From: CAKOSP01 sp964549115
GTDB lineage: Bacteria > Bacillota_I > Bacilli_A > RF39 > UBA660
DNA length: 64,000 nucleotides
Reading direction: 5' to 3'
Assembly (NCBI GenBank): GCA_964549115.1
Contig: CAZJTX010000001.1
Span: 69,729-133,728 of the forward strand
The translations under genes and the position numbers were made by a program. This document shows positions 9,212-17,868 of this stretch, one piece after another; the first letter of the stretch is position 1; every line of letters starts with the position of its first letter. Below the pieces are notes generated by a model. It ran no database searches. It was not told the DNA's origin and saw nothing but the letters and a program-made list of their open reading frames with translations.

Positions 9212-9934
9212 ATGAGATTAAAGAATAAAGTGGCGGTTATTACAGGCGGTACAAGTGGAATAGGATTTGCTTGTGCTAAAGATTTTATAAAAGAAGGTGC
9301 AAAAGTAGTTATATCCGGATCAAGAGATCGCGGACCTGAGTTATTAAAAGAACTTGGACCTAATGCTAGGTTTGTAAAGTGTGACGTTAGTAACGAAGAA
9401 GATGTTAAAAACTTAATGAACAAAACAGTTGAAATGTTTGGCAAGTTAGATATATTAGTAGCTAATGCTGGTATTGGAGATGCAGACCCACTTGCAGATG
9501 AACCAACTGAGACTTGGCATAAAATATTAGACATTAACTTGACCGGTGTATTTTTATCAAACAAATATGCTATTAAAAAAATGATGGTTAACAAAAGTGG
9601 TTCCATTATTAATATGTCTTCCATATTAGGAATAGTTGGAAATCCAGTCGCTCCTGCATATTGCGCATGTAAAGCTGGAGTTATAAACCTAACCAGATCA
9701 GCTGCTCTAGCATATTCAAAAGATGGAATTAGAGTTAATGCAATATCTCCGGCGTATATTAAAACTCCATTAATAGAGTCGATACCAGAAGAAGATTTAA
9801 TTCCATTACATCCAATTGGAAGATTAGGATTTGATTACGAGGTAGCCAAGGCTGTAACCTTCCTAGCTAGCGAAGATGCATCTTTTATAACAGGTGTAAC
9901 ACTACCAGTTGATGGCGGATATACAGCTCAATAA
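9212..9934 (+). CDS. Short-chain dehydrogenase/reductase (FabG-like)
   Basis: 240 residues, a classical SDR. The cofactor loop TGGTSGIG (about 11-18), NAG (about 85-87), a Ser near 137 and the catalytic pair Y150 and K154 in YCACK are all present. The end (FITGVTLPVDGGYTAQ) is typical of the family. It should be an NAD(P)-dependent alcohol/ketone oxidoreductase. FabG-type 3-oxoacyl-ACP reductase is possible, but no fatty acid synthesis genes are near. The start is the ATG with AGGTGA seven bases upstream, not the earlier in-frame ATG at 9191. Confidence 0.85.
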   Translation: MRLKNKVAVITGGTSGIGFACAKDFIKEGAKVVISGSRDRGPELLKELGPNARFVKCDVSNEEDVKNLMNKTVEMFGKLDILVANAGIGDADPLADEPTETWHKILDINLTGVFLSNKYAIKKMMVNKSGSIINMSSILGIVGNPVAPAYCACKAGVINLTRSAALAYSKDGIRVNAISPAYIKTPLIESIPEEDLIPLHPIGRLGFDYEVAKAVTFLASEDASFITGVTLPVDGGYTAQ

Positions 9935-9951
9935 CAAACACACGCCTTTAC

Positions 9952-9986
9952 AAGCGGTTTACCAATTCGTGTAAACCGTTTTTTAA
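9952..9986 (+). terminator. Rho-independent terminator of the SDR gene
   Basis: Stem CGGTTTAC / GTAAACCG with a short loop, followed by TTTTTT. Confidence 0.8.
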
Positions 9987-10053
9987 ATGCTTGTCAACTA
10001 TAAGCGTTTCCTTTATAATATATTTACAGGGTAAGTTATGTAAAGGAGTGGCT

Positions 10054-10665
10054 ATGAAAGGTAAAGGTAAGATTATTCTATTACTATTATCATTAACAAT
10101 TACTATCGGCTTTATGAATAGTACCTATTCAAGATATGTTGCTGGTACTACTGGTAATGTTGAAGCTGACTTTGCTAAGTGGCAATTATTAGTAAACAAT
10201 AATGATATTACTGATAATAATACTAACAGTATTAGTTTTACTCCTGTCATAGAACAAAGTGAACATGTAAGAGATAATGTTATCGCCCCTTCTTCAAAAG
10301 GATACTTCGATATTGAAATAGACCCTACTAATGTAGATGTATCATTTAAATATAAATTAAGTTTACAAATTGAAAATGAAGAAGTGCCAGATCTACTAAT
10401 GAGTAAATACGCGGTGTTACCACTTGATTACGAAGAAGAAGACCCACTAACATTTATAAATATAATGGATAACGAAATAGAGAACTCATTATATATGAAC
10501 AACACAATAGAAAATTTCAAGTACGAAAAATTCACTATTAGAATATACTTTGAATGGTTTGACAATGAAGAAACAGACCATACAGAAATAGGTTATTTAG
10601 CAGCTACTGAAGGTTATGAATTAGATATTAGTGCAGATATAACATTTGAACAAATATTCAATTAA
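10054..10665 (+). CDS. TasA/camelysin-like secreted protein with SipW-type leader
   Basis: 203 residues from the ATG that has AAGGAG six bases upstream. The N-terminus (MKGKGKIILLLLSLT, then TYSRYVAGTTGNVEADFAKW) follows the pattern of SipW-dependent leaders: basic start, hydrophobic core, aromatic residue, then a mature start ending in a Phe-Ala-x-Trp element. The body is a beta-rich domain of TasA/CalY type with acidic patches. In Bacillus such proteins form matrix fibres after SipW cleavage. It is the only plus-strand member at the edge of the 10-33 kb surface locus and converges on the next member. Confidence 0.65.
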   Translation: MKGKGKIILLLLSLTITIGFMNSTYSRYVAGTTGNVEADFAKWQLLVNNNDITDNNTNSISFTPVIEQSEHVRDNVIAPSSKGYFDIEIDPTNVDVSFKYKLSLQIENEEVPDLLMSKYAVLPLDYEEEDPLTFINIMDNEIENSLYMNNTIENFKYEKFTIRIYFEWFDNEETDHTEIGYLAATEGYELDISADITFEQIFN

Positions 10666-10692
10666 AAACAACTTTTAAAAGTTGTTTTTTTA
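10665..10692. terminator. Bidirectional terminator
   Basis: Inverted repeat AAAACAACTTTT / AAAAGTTGTTTT with T runs on both strands, between two convergent surface genes. Confidence 0.8.
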
Positions 10693-10693
10693 T

Positions 10694-11917
10694 TTATAAG
10701 TTTATTTTTTCTACTGTAATAACTGGTACTATATTACATGATTCTAAATTATTCTTTTTATATATAGCAGAGGTGTTCTCATCTTCTTTTTTTATGGCAA
10801 ATGTTGAGGTAGTATCATATACTGTATTAGTCCAATAACAATTATTAGAAACTAAATACTCCGGTTTGTTATTAAAAGTAAATATAGAATTGTTTAATTT
10901 AGCTTTATTTATAATAGTATTTAATCTATCTCCATAATATATGTGACCTAAGATTTCGGGGGCTATACCCGTAGTTATTATTTGAGTATTTACAACGTCT
11001 TTAGAAACAATAGTTAATAAATCACCCACTTCTAAGCCTTTATAAGGAACAGTCCAACTTGAAGCTAATAACTGCATATTAGAAGCATAATCTGTTTGAT
11101 TTGATGTAACATACTGAGTTGAAGGGTCTAACATTAAATTAACCTCTAAATCCCCTTTTTTATTATCTCCATCTATAACTCTAGTTTTATAACAATCATT
11201 ACCCACACTTGAGCAAGCTTGATTTAATACTGGGTTAAATAACACCTTTTTCCCCATCGGATAATCAAGATCTGATGATGTTGCATCTTTTATATGTTGT
11301 TCCGCTATTACGCTAATAACTATCTTTATAGATGGTTGAATTAGGTAATTAGGATCTTGTAGTTTTTTATTGGCTTCGCTTTTTTGAAAAGCATATGCTC
11401 CATTACCCCATAAACTGTCAGCTTCATCATCATTTGAATCTAATGGCCATGAAATTGATACTGTAAATGTACCTTCATCTCCGTGTGCTAATAAGTGGTT
11501 TTTACTAAAACTCATGTTAATATGAAAAGGATAATTATGAGATATAGAGTCCTCTATATAAAGAGTATTCGGATTAATTTCATCATATTCATAATAATCT
11601 TCTTCGTTTCCTAGAATTCTAGCTGATGTTACAATATATTTTAAACTAGCATCAGAATCCCCCATGTTTTTTATTTCCATCTTTTCACTTACTAAATCCA
11701 TACCTGGGTGAATGTCCGATAAGCTAATTTCTATTTGATTAGAGATTGCCTCCCCGTCTTTAGTTAATTCTATATACCATGCCTTAACATCTATCTCTGT
11801 AGTCATTGAAGATAATCCGCTGTAAGCAAACCACGCCAAAGTAACAGCCATAAAAGATGTGACTGCTAGTGCAACTGTTACTAAATTAGCTCTTATTATT
11901 TTTAGTTTCTTATTCAT
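10694..11917 (-). CDS. TasA-like surface protein, last gene of the signal peptidase/McrB-like operon
   Basis: 407 residues. The N-terminal hydrophobic segment ends VTLAWFAYSGLSS, the same AWF-type leader as the large paralogs at 23-32 kb. The first 220 residues have a TasA-like layout: IHPGM, then KNMGDSDASLKY, like the PGD and N-x-G elements of camelysins. The C-terminal 180 residues are a second domain with four Cys (QACSSVGNDCYK, then NNCYW and ESCNI). It lies 17 bases downstream of a SipW-type signal peptidase, its likely processing enzyme. Probably a fibre or adhesin subunit; the exact role is unknown. Confidence 0.65.
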   Translation of the reverse strand: MNKKLKIIRANLVTVALAVTSFMAVTLAWFAYSGLSSMTTEIDVKAWYIELTKDGEAISNQIEISLSDIHPGMDLVSEKMEIKNMGDSDASLKYIVTSARILGNEEDYYEYDEINPNTLYIEDSISHNYPFHINMSFSKNHLLAHGDEGTFTVSISWPLDSNDDEADSLWGNGAYAFQKSEANKKLQDPNYLIQPSIKIVISVIAEQHIKDATSSDLDYPMGKKVLFNPVLNQACSSVGNDCYKTRVIDGDNKKGDLEVNLMLDPSTQYVTSNQTDYASNMQLLASSWTVPYKGLEVGDLLTIVSKDVVNTQIITTGIAPEILGHIYYGDRLNTIINKAKLNNSIFTFNNKPEYLVSNNCYWTNTVYDTTSTFAIKKEDENTSAIYKKNNLESCNIVPVITVEKINL

Positions 11918-11934
11918 CGGATACCTTCTTTAAA

Positions 11935-12486
11935 TTATACTGCGTTTCTCCTTTTTTCCTCTTTTGCTAACAATGACGTTAGTATTTGAGCTCCAACTAT
12001 ATAAAATGTCGGAATTATACAAAATAATAAAAATCCTATTTTATTACTTATTACTTTATATATAAACGACAACACTACTGAACGATAAATTATCTTACCG
12101 TATAATTGATCTTCTGATATAATTGGGTCTTCAATTATATTGGCTAAACCTTTAGCTGAAAAATAATATTTTCCATCTGAGGATTGCATTACGTTTGTAA
12201 CTTCGTGAGTTACTACTTTTCCTTTAAAGCTACCCTCTTTACCTTGGTAACTAATCGGATCCCCAATTTTTATTGATGAGGGCGGTACCTCTTTTGAGAT
12301 TAACACATCTCCTACGTCATACTTAGGCATCATACTACCAGATATGACGGAAAACATTCGATATTTAAATATTGAAACCTGATTATTACTTATTCTTTGC
12401 AATAAAACTACTACTATAAACGCTAGTAGTAAAATAGTAACCACAACATTTAATATCTTTTTTGTTATTTTAAATGCTTTTTTCAT
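11935..12486 (-). CDS. SipW-type signal peptidase I (Ser-His, ER type)
   Basis: 183 residues with membrane helices near both ends (about 10-30 and 150-175). The catalytic Ser is S51 in ISGSMMP. The general base is a His (H94 in VVTHEV) rather than the Lys of ordinary bacterial enzymes, which places it in the ER/archaeal/SipW branch (S26B). In Bacillus, SipW processes TasA and TapA. The usual GDxN element reads GLAN here. It follows the DUF2357-like gene with a one-base overlap and precedes a TasA-like gene, so its substrates are probably the neighbouring surface proteins. AAAGGAG precedes the ATG by seven bases. Confidence 0.88.
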   Translation of the reverse strand: MKKAFKITKKILNVVVTILLLAFIVVVLLQRISNNQVSIFKYRMFSVISGSMMPKYDVGDVLISKEVPPSSIKIGDPISYQGKEGSFKGKVVTHEVTNVMQSSDGKYYFSAKGLANIIEDPIISEDQLYGKIIYRSVVLSFIYKVISNKIGFLLFCIIPTFYIVGAQILTSLLAKEEKRRNAV

Positions 12487-13625
12487 TAAACGACTCCTTT
12501 TTTATTTTCTTTTAAGAACCTTTTCATTTCATCTTGGAATTGTTTTTTAATTTCTGTTTCTCCAGCAGTTCTCTTTATTTTCTCATTTTTAATTTCATCT
12601 GCAATCATTTTTATAATTTCGTCTTCACTTATATCATAACCACTATTTAGAAGAATCTCAATAACTCTTCGTATTTGTTCCGTAATCATAACGATTCCAT
12701 AATGATATAATTTTTCGTTTTGATCTCGTTTTCTACTTGAAATTGAATCTAAAACATAATAACTCATTAAAAACGCATCGTCTAATATTCCACGCACCAT
12801 TTCATTACCTGTTGTCTCTAACGATTGTTTACCTTGGGCATTTTCTTTAATCATGTCTTGATTTAATAAAAATTGCCATAACTTACTTGCAATTTGGAAG
12901 TTGGGGTTTTTTAATATCATATTAGTTTTTCTAATTGGAGGAATAACAAATGGTACTCTTGCTTTTTCTAATGATGTAACAAATTCACTTCTTCTCCAGT
13001 TAGTTAAATAATCTTGAACAAATTTTATTCTAGATCTTATATCTTCAATTTCTTTTGCAAACTCCTCAGGGTTTTTATCTTTTGGTAATTCTCCAGAAGT
13101 AATTCTAAATTCTATATCTATTTTTTCAACATCTGTTTTAGCAGTAGATGAATATTCAAGATGTTTATGGTTTTTCATCTCAAAGTTATCTAACATTCTC
13201 TCTTTATCCAAGACAAATCTTAACATATGATCTATTAAAGTATATATAAATCTGTTTTCATATGTATTATAAGTTTCTTCTCTTCTTTCAATTAATATCT
13301 TAGATGGTTGAACCTCCATAGTTTCTAAATCTATTTTATCGATAAAGTGAGTATTTTTAGCCAAGTTTTTAACACTTGCCACCCCTATTTTTTTGGCTTT
13401 TTCTATTGTTACTATGTCTTCTTCATTTATAAGCGCCATTCTAGGATTCTTTATAATGTTATCGATATAAGGACAAGCAAACTCTAGTTCATCCAACCAA
13501 TTTAAAGACATTGTATCACTGTCTACTTCCGACTTGTAATACATTGAAGAATCTACACTATCCATGAATAGTGTAGCTTTTTCTTTTGCTAATTCTGTAT
13601 TTTCAACATTAATCTTTTTAGCCAA
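12486..13625 (-). CDS. DUF2357-like partner of the McrB-like ATPase
   Basis: 379 residues, soluble. The segment TYENRFIYTLIDHML (about 121-135) and the later PPIRKTNMILKNPNF (about 227-245) with a following W are hallmarks of DUF2357-type proteins, which are commonly encoded beside McrB-like GTPases/ATPases. Many such proteins carry a PD-(D/E)XK nuclease; I see no such motif here, and the C-terminus is a charged helix (EKIKRTAGETEIKK). The start is TTG with AGGAG nine bases upstream. It lies 12 bases after the McrB-like gene and overlaps the signal peptidase gene by one base. The family call is by eye. Confidence 0.6.
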   Translation of the reverse strand: MAKKINVENTELAKEKATLFMDSVDSSMYYKSEVDSDTMSLNWLDELEFACPYIDNIIKNPRMALINEEDIVTIEKAKKIGVASVKNLAKNTHFIDKIDLETMEVQPSKILIERREETYNTYENRFIYTLIDHMLRFVLDKERMLDNFEMKNHKHLEYSSTAKTDVEKIDIEFRITSGELPKDKNPEEFAKEIEDIRSRIKFVQDYLTNWRRSEFVTSLEKARVPFVIPPIRKTNMILKNPNFQIASKLWQFLLNQDMIKENAQGKQSLETTGNEMVRGILDDAFLMSYYVLDSISSRKRDQNEKLYHYGIVMITEQIRRVIEILLNSGYDISEDEIIKMIADEIKNEKIKRTAGETEIKKQFQDEMKRFLKENKKGVV

Positions 13626-13637
13626 GACTAATCACTC

Positions 13638-15170
13638 CTAAATTGATTTTTTCAATCTTTCCAAATAATCTATACACTCTATCATTGCTCCATTTCCGAA
13701 TTCCTTATTTAAGTATGCAATAAATGGATCAACTTCATCTCTTATTAATGTAATATTTAATTGGTCAAATTTTCTTAAAATTTTCTTTGCTATAAAGTAA
13801 TCTATAGCTTCTACTTCTTCTCCCCCACAAGCAACATACACTGGAACAAATGTATTTAATTGTTTCATAATTCTGTTACCAAAAGCTATTCTAAAATGTT
13901 TAATAACATAATCATCCATTGCTCTAACTTTATCTATATTTGATTCTGAAACTTTTATTTGTTCTTCTGCTTCTTTAAATAATCCTTCTAAATAACTAGA
14001 ATTAATATCCATTGCTGCCTGTTCTCTACTCTTAAATGGATCAATTCTACTATTGATATCTATCGGCATAGCTCTATCATAAACTTTATCCGTAACCATG
14101 AAGGTCGAGTCGTCGTTGTTAATTGTTCCGATATACCATAGATTTTCCGGTAGTATTAATTTACCATTTTCTATTCTTTTAGGGTCATCTGGCCAAGCAC
14201 TACTTACTACTTCAATTACCCACTCACTTCTTGATGGCATTTCATATATAGATAACATCTCCGCAAAGTAATACTCAACTCTCGCAATGTTCATCTCGTC
14301 TAATATAATTGTGTGAACATCGTCGTTAAATCCAGCTTCGTATAATTCCGCTAAAACATCTGATTCGTTAAACTTTTTCGTAAATTCGTTAAAGTATCCT
14401 AATAATTCTGTTTTATCTCTCCAAGACGGTTCAACTGATGCTATACATGCATCAACGTTAACAAACTTACCCCAAGCATATGCTAGAGAGGTTTTACCAG
14501 TACCAGATATACCTTGTAAGATAATTAACTTACCACAAGCTAAACCCGCCATAAATGGTCTTAAAATACTATAATCATAATACAATCTTAATTGACTAGC
14601 AGCGAATGCTCTAAAGTTGTCGGTTAATTCTTTTAAATTAAAATTATTACCATAATTTTTAACTTTATATCCTTTGTATTCTTCGTCTAATTTTGTAAGT
14701 TTAGTAAATCTAACATTAGCTAAATCTATTTCGCCTTCTTCTAATTCTTCTCCATCTTCAGTCAACTGAACTTCTTCGTCATCAGGAGATAATCCTAGTT
14801 GCGAAACTTTCATTGCCATGATCTCATCTTTTTCTTTCATAAGTTTTTTAACTTGATGATTTAAATCTCCGATTTCATTTAAAAGTTCTTCTTGATTATA
14901 TTTTCCTCTTCCAAATTGAATGTATCTTTTAATACCCCAAAAGATTAACCAAAAAGTTAATCCTACCATAGCAACTAAAACTAAAACAGTTAAACCCACT
15001 AATATCCATTCAACAGTTGTAAAACTTGTATTGTATGAGTTAAATACTTTTTGATAGTTCGTAAACTTAAACATTTTAGCAAAGCCCGAACCTATTCCTT
15101 TAAATATAGTTATAACTCCATCAAAGAATATTGAGATAAACTCATAAAAGAATCTTACAAATGTGTGCAT
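13638..15170 (-). CDS. Membrane-anchored McrB-like AAA+ ATPase
   Basis: About 510 residues. Hydrophobic N-terminal segments (an amphipathic stretch near 1-30 and a clear helix near 55-80) are followed by a coiled coil and an acidic linker. The AAA+ domain has Walker A GISGTGKTS (about 220-228), Walker B IILDEMNIARVEYYF (about 288-302) and GTINNDDSTF (about 348-357). DEMNxAR and GTxNxDxS are diagnostic of the McrB/dynein-like clade. No DNA-recognition domain is visible. ATG at 15170 is 12 bases from AAGGAG; a GTG at 15179 is only 3 bases from it, so the start is uncertain. It is in the same operon as two SipW-type peptidases. Confidence 0.82.
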   Translation of the reverse strand: MHTFVRFFYEFISIFFDGVITIFKGIGSGFAKMFKFTNYQKVFNSYNTSFTTVEWILVGLTVLVLVAMVGLTFWLIFWGIKRYIQFGRGKYNQEELLNEIGDLNHQVKKLMKEKDEIMAMKVSQLGLSPDDEEVQLTEDGEELEEGEIDLANVRFTKLTKLDEEYKGYKVKNYGNNFNLKELTDNFRAFAASQLRLYYDYSILRPFMAGLACGKLIILQGISGTGKTSLAYAWGKFVNVDACIASVEPSWRDKTELLGYFNEFTKKFNESDVLAELYEAGFNDDVHTIILDEMNIARVEYYFAEMLSIYEMPSRSEWVIEVVSSAWPDDPKRIENGKLILPENLWYIGTINNDDSTFMVTDKVYDRAMPIDINSRIDPFKSREQAAMDINSSYLEGLFKEAEEQIKVSESNIDKVRAMDDYVIKHFRIAFGNRIMKQLNTFVPVYVACGGEEVEAIDYFIAKKILRKFDQLNITLIRDEVDPFIAYLNKEFGNGAMIECIDYLERLKKSI

Positions 15171-15171
15171 A

Positions 15172-17199
15172 TTAATCACTTTCTCCTTCTTTTAACTTCT
15201 TATATATATTTTCATAAATAATATTACCTTTATAATCATTAATTATACTTACTGGTGTATTATCTTTTACTTTTCTTGTCATAAACAAGTAATCTGCCAA
15301 ATATATTCTTGTTTTATCTTTTACAGCTAATTTAGCATTAGTATCTAATATTAAAGCAAACTTGTAACCTAATTGTTTTAATTCTTTAATAATTTTATGA
15401 TTAGCATTTAAGTCCTCATATGTAATACATGAAATAACATTATCCTTTGCATATTCATTATCAAATAAACCAAACAATCTTTGTGTTTTCTTTACCTTTG
15501 GATATAAACTACCTGGAACATCTATATAATATTTTTTATCATGTTTATTATTAACTATATCATTTACTAGTTGTTTTAATAATAATGTGATTAATATTTC
15601 TAGTTTGTCCTCCGCTACTACTCCTTCATTATATGTTTTATCAATTATGTAATCACTAAACACTTTGCTAAACGTAATATTGTGAGCTAATTTAACAACT
15701 TTCATATACTTTCTTGTTCTTACTTTAAAGAAGTCTAACTCAAATGTTGGAGCTCCCTCTTCCTCAAAGTAATATACATATAAATCTTTATATTTGTTTT
15801 GAACTTTAAGTATTTTCTCCGCCATATGTGGATGTTTTTCTTCTTCCCATTCTTTAAAGTTTTTAGCTAATGTCTTTTTAATAAATTCTTGCTTAACTTT
15901 ATCTTCTTTTACAGTTTTATTAGCATGCTCTAAATGAGACACAACATTATAGTACTCAGAATATTTTTTAATAATGGTTTTTTCTTTATCGTCTTTTGTT
16001 TCTTTTAATAAGTCTTTCTCAAGTCTTTTTACTACTTTTAACATTTTATCTGTTATATTTTTCTCTACCGGTTTAATTGGTACACCTTTATAGAAATTAT
16101 AATAATAACCTTTAACATAATGTTCACTATAATCTTTTTTAAACTTAGAATTAATTACATACTTTAGATCATCTTGGTTTAACAAGTCTACTATTTCAAT
16201 AATTTCTTCTTGTTTTAAAGTTAGTAATAACTCCAGTACATTATCAGCCTTAGTTTCTTTCTTAGGCATTACTAATGGTTCTCTTGGTTTTTCTTTTTCT
16301 ACTTCTTCTTTTGGCTCTTCTTTTACCACTGGTACTGGCTTTTGTTCTTTCATTTCTGTATTTGCAATTTCTAATAAGGTCTCATCTATCTCAGATTCAT
16401 CAACCGATATCATCCTAAACAATACCGTTTCCGATTCTTCATCACTTATTGTATCCTCTTCAGTCGATTTCTCCTCGATTACTTCTTCTTTTGGTTCTTC
16501 TTTTACCTCTTCCTCTTCCATATCATCAATTAATACAGTCTTAAAAGTAACGGTTTTTTCTAAGTCTTCATTTATTTTATCTATATCTTCATCTTTAACT
16601 GTTATAACTTCAGTTAATTCTTTTTTAAGTTTTGGTTTTTTCTTTTCTTTTATCGGTCTTTCTTCTTTTGGGACAGGTTTATAAGTTTTTAATATATAAT
16701 TAAAAATAACCACGGTTAACAATGCCGAAAACAATACCATTTTATTTAATATAACTTTTCTAAATATTCCAACATTAGGTATAATCTTTACTACTTTACC
16801 TACTATTTGTTTTGAAGATACAGGTTCATCTTTAACTTTATTAGCATCTCCCTTAGTTATATATTTATCTTGATATATACCTACTACTCTATGTGTAATA
16901 AACTCTTGATTAGATTCAAAAGTTATAACATCATTTAATTTAACATCTTTTGTTAACTTAACAATAACCCAGTCTTGAGGCATGATGTGTTTAGCCATAC
17001 TCCCAGTTTCTACTTCAAACAAAGAATATCCAAAAAATGTCGCATGTTTGGAATCAGTAAACTTTGTTTTTAAGTTTATAAATATAACAAGTACTAGTGT
17101 TAAACTAAATAAAAAAATTAGTATATTTAAAAATATATTCGCTATTTTTTTAAATACTTTATTATTGTCAATTACCCCGTTTTTTATCTTCTCTATCAT
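15172..17199 (-). CDS. SipW-type signal peptidase fused to a large cytoplasmic domain
   Basis: 675 residues. A membrane helix (about 22-42) is followed by an ER/SipW-type peptidase domain with S67 in TGSM, H103 in ITHRV and D118 in TKGDAN. A second helix follows near 150-168. Then comes an acidic, Glu/Lys/Pro-rich linker (about 175-310) and a helical and alpha/beta region of about 360 residues. The end (YIDVPGS, later LKQLGYKFALILD and YLADYLFM) resembles the second half of an EAL fold without its catalytic residues; this is tentative. SipW itself is about 190 residues, so the fusion is unusual. It heads the operon with the McrB-like, DUF2357-like and second peptidase genes. Confidence 0.75.
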   Translation of the reverse strand: MIEKIKNGVIDNNKVFKKIANIFLNILIFLFSLTLVLVIFINLKTKFTDSKHATFFGYSLFEVETGSMAKHIMPQDWVIVKLTKDVKLNDVITFESNQEFITHRVVGIYQDKYITKGDANKVKDEPVSSKQIVGKVVKIIPNVGIFRKVILNKMVLFSALLTVVIFNYILKTYKPVPKEERPIKEKKKPKLKKELTEVITVKDEDIDKINEDLEKTVTFKTVLIDDMEEEEVKEEPKEEVIEEKSTEEDTISDEESETVLFRMISVDESEIDETLLEIANTEMKEQKPVPVVKEEPKEEVEKEKPREPLVMPKKETKADNVLELLLTLKQEEIIEIVDLLNQDDLKYVINSKFKKDYSEHYVKGYYYNFYKGVPIKPVEKNITDKMLKVVKRLEKDLLKETKDDKEKTIIKKYSEYYNVVSHLEHANKTVKEDKVKQEFIKKTLAKNFKEWEEEKHPHMAEKILKVQNKYKDLYVYYFEEEGAPTFELDFFKVRTRKYMKVVKLAHNITFSKVFSDYIIDKTYNEGVVAEDKLEILITLLLKQLVNDIVNNKHDKKYYIDVPGSLYPKVKKTQRLFGLFDNEYAKDNVISCITYEDLNANHKIIKELKQLGYKFALILDTNAKLAVKDKTRIYLADYLFMTRKVKDNTPVSIINDYKGNIIYENIYKKLKEGESD

Positions 17200-17207
17200 A
17201 TATAAAT

Positions 17208-17234
17208 ATTATCATATTAAAACTGTTTTTACAA
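17208..17234 (-). promoter_or_regulatory. Extended -10 promoter very close to the start codon
   Basis: On the minus strand TATGATAAT (hexamer at 17208-17213) lies only eight bases before the ATG at 17199. A weak TTGTAA sits 15 bases further upstream. No ribosome site is present, so transcription may begin at or next to the start codon. Confidence 0.4.
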
Positions 17235-17250
17235 CGATTATACTGTTATG

Positions 17251-17285
17251 AAAATAAAAAGAACATCTTTTTTTTGATGTTCTTA
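17251..17285 (-). terminator. Rho-independent terminator
   Basis: Stem AAGAACATC / GATGTTCTT with an A-rich loop followed by TTTTATTTT on the minus strand. It separates the 175-residue gene from the operon starting at 17199. Confidence 0.8.
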
Positions 17286-17810
17286 AGCGTAATTTTCTTT
17301 TCCGTATCTTATTTCTACAACTAAAGCATATATTTGATATATAAATATTAGGAAACATGGTATGAGAATGACAAACAAGAATCCCATTGTAGACCCTACC
17401 ACTGAGAGGAATGTACCCATAAACTCATAAGACTTCGTTGGTTGTCCTATTATAAATTCATCTTTAAATATACGTCCATTTTCAAACACTATTCGTTTAT
17501 TGTCGCTATCTACTACCCCTAGTTTACCAAATTCAATATGAACGATCTTTCCCTCTACAACATAAACAAACATTTCTTTGCCTATTTTATAATCTTGTAA
17601 TTTTTTACTCTCCGTTAAAACTAAAGACCCTTTTTTAAACTTTTCTGAAGAATTTTGAGTATTAATTAATACTAATGACGTATCCCCAAATTGAGTTACA
17701 CCATATTTATTTCTATAAATTAATACTAAAGCCATCGCCGTAGCAAATATAAAAAATGCTAAGACTAATAAACCTACAAAAAACGTTTTTACTTTCTTTA
17801 ATATCTTCAT
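17283..17810 (-). CDS. Degenerate signal peptidase-like membrane protein
   Basis: 175 residues with an N-terminal helix (about 9-30) and C-terminal helices (about 132-167), as in the SipW-type enzyme at 11935. The spacing also matches: KKGSLVLTE corresponds to the VGDVLISKE segment, GKIVHIEF (H91) to the catalytic His strand, and FIIGQP to the IVGKV strand. At the position of the nucleophile, eight residues before Gly61, there is N53 in TQNSS, so the canonical Ser is missing unless S54 or S55 substitutes. It may be an inactive relative acting as a chaperone or regulator. It has its own terminator. Confidence 0.5.
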   Translation of the reverse strand: MKILKKVKTFFVGLLVLAFFIFATAMALVLIYRNKYGVTQFGDTSLVLINTQNSSEKFKKGSLVLTESKKLQDYKIGKEMFVYVVEGKIVHIEFGKLGVVDSDNKRIVFENGRIFKDEFIIGQPTKSYEFMGTFLSVVGSTMGFLFVILIPCFLIFIYQIYALVVEIRYGKENYA

Positions 17811-17868
17811 AATTCACCTATCCTTAATATACCACATTATTTATTAACTAACAATTATATTGACATCT

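Noticed and set aside
12486..15170. A complete McrBC restriction system
   Set aside because: No nuclease motif or DNA-recognition domain is visible, the ATPase has a membrane helix, and the operon contains signal peptidases and an exported protein.
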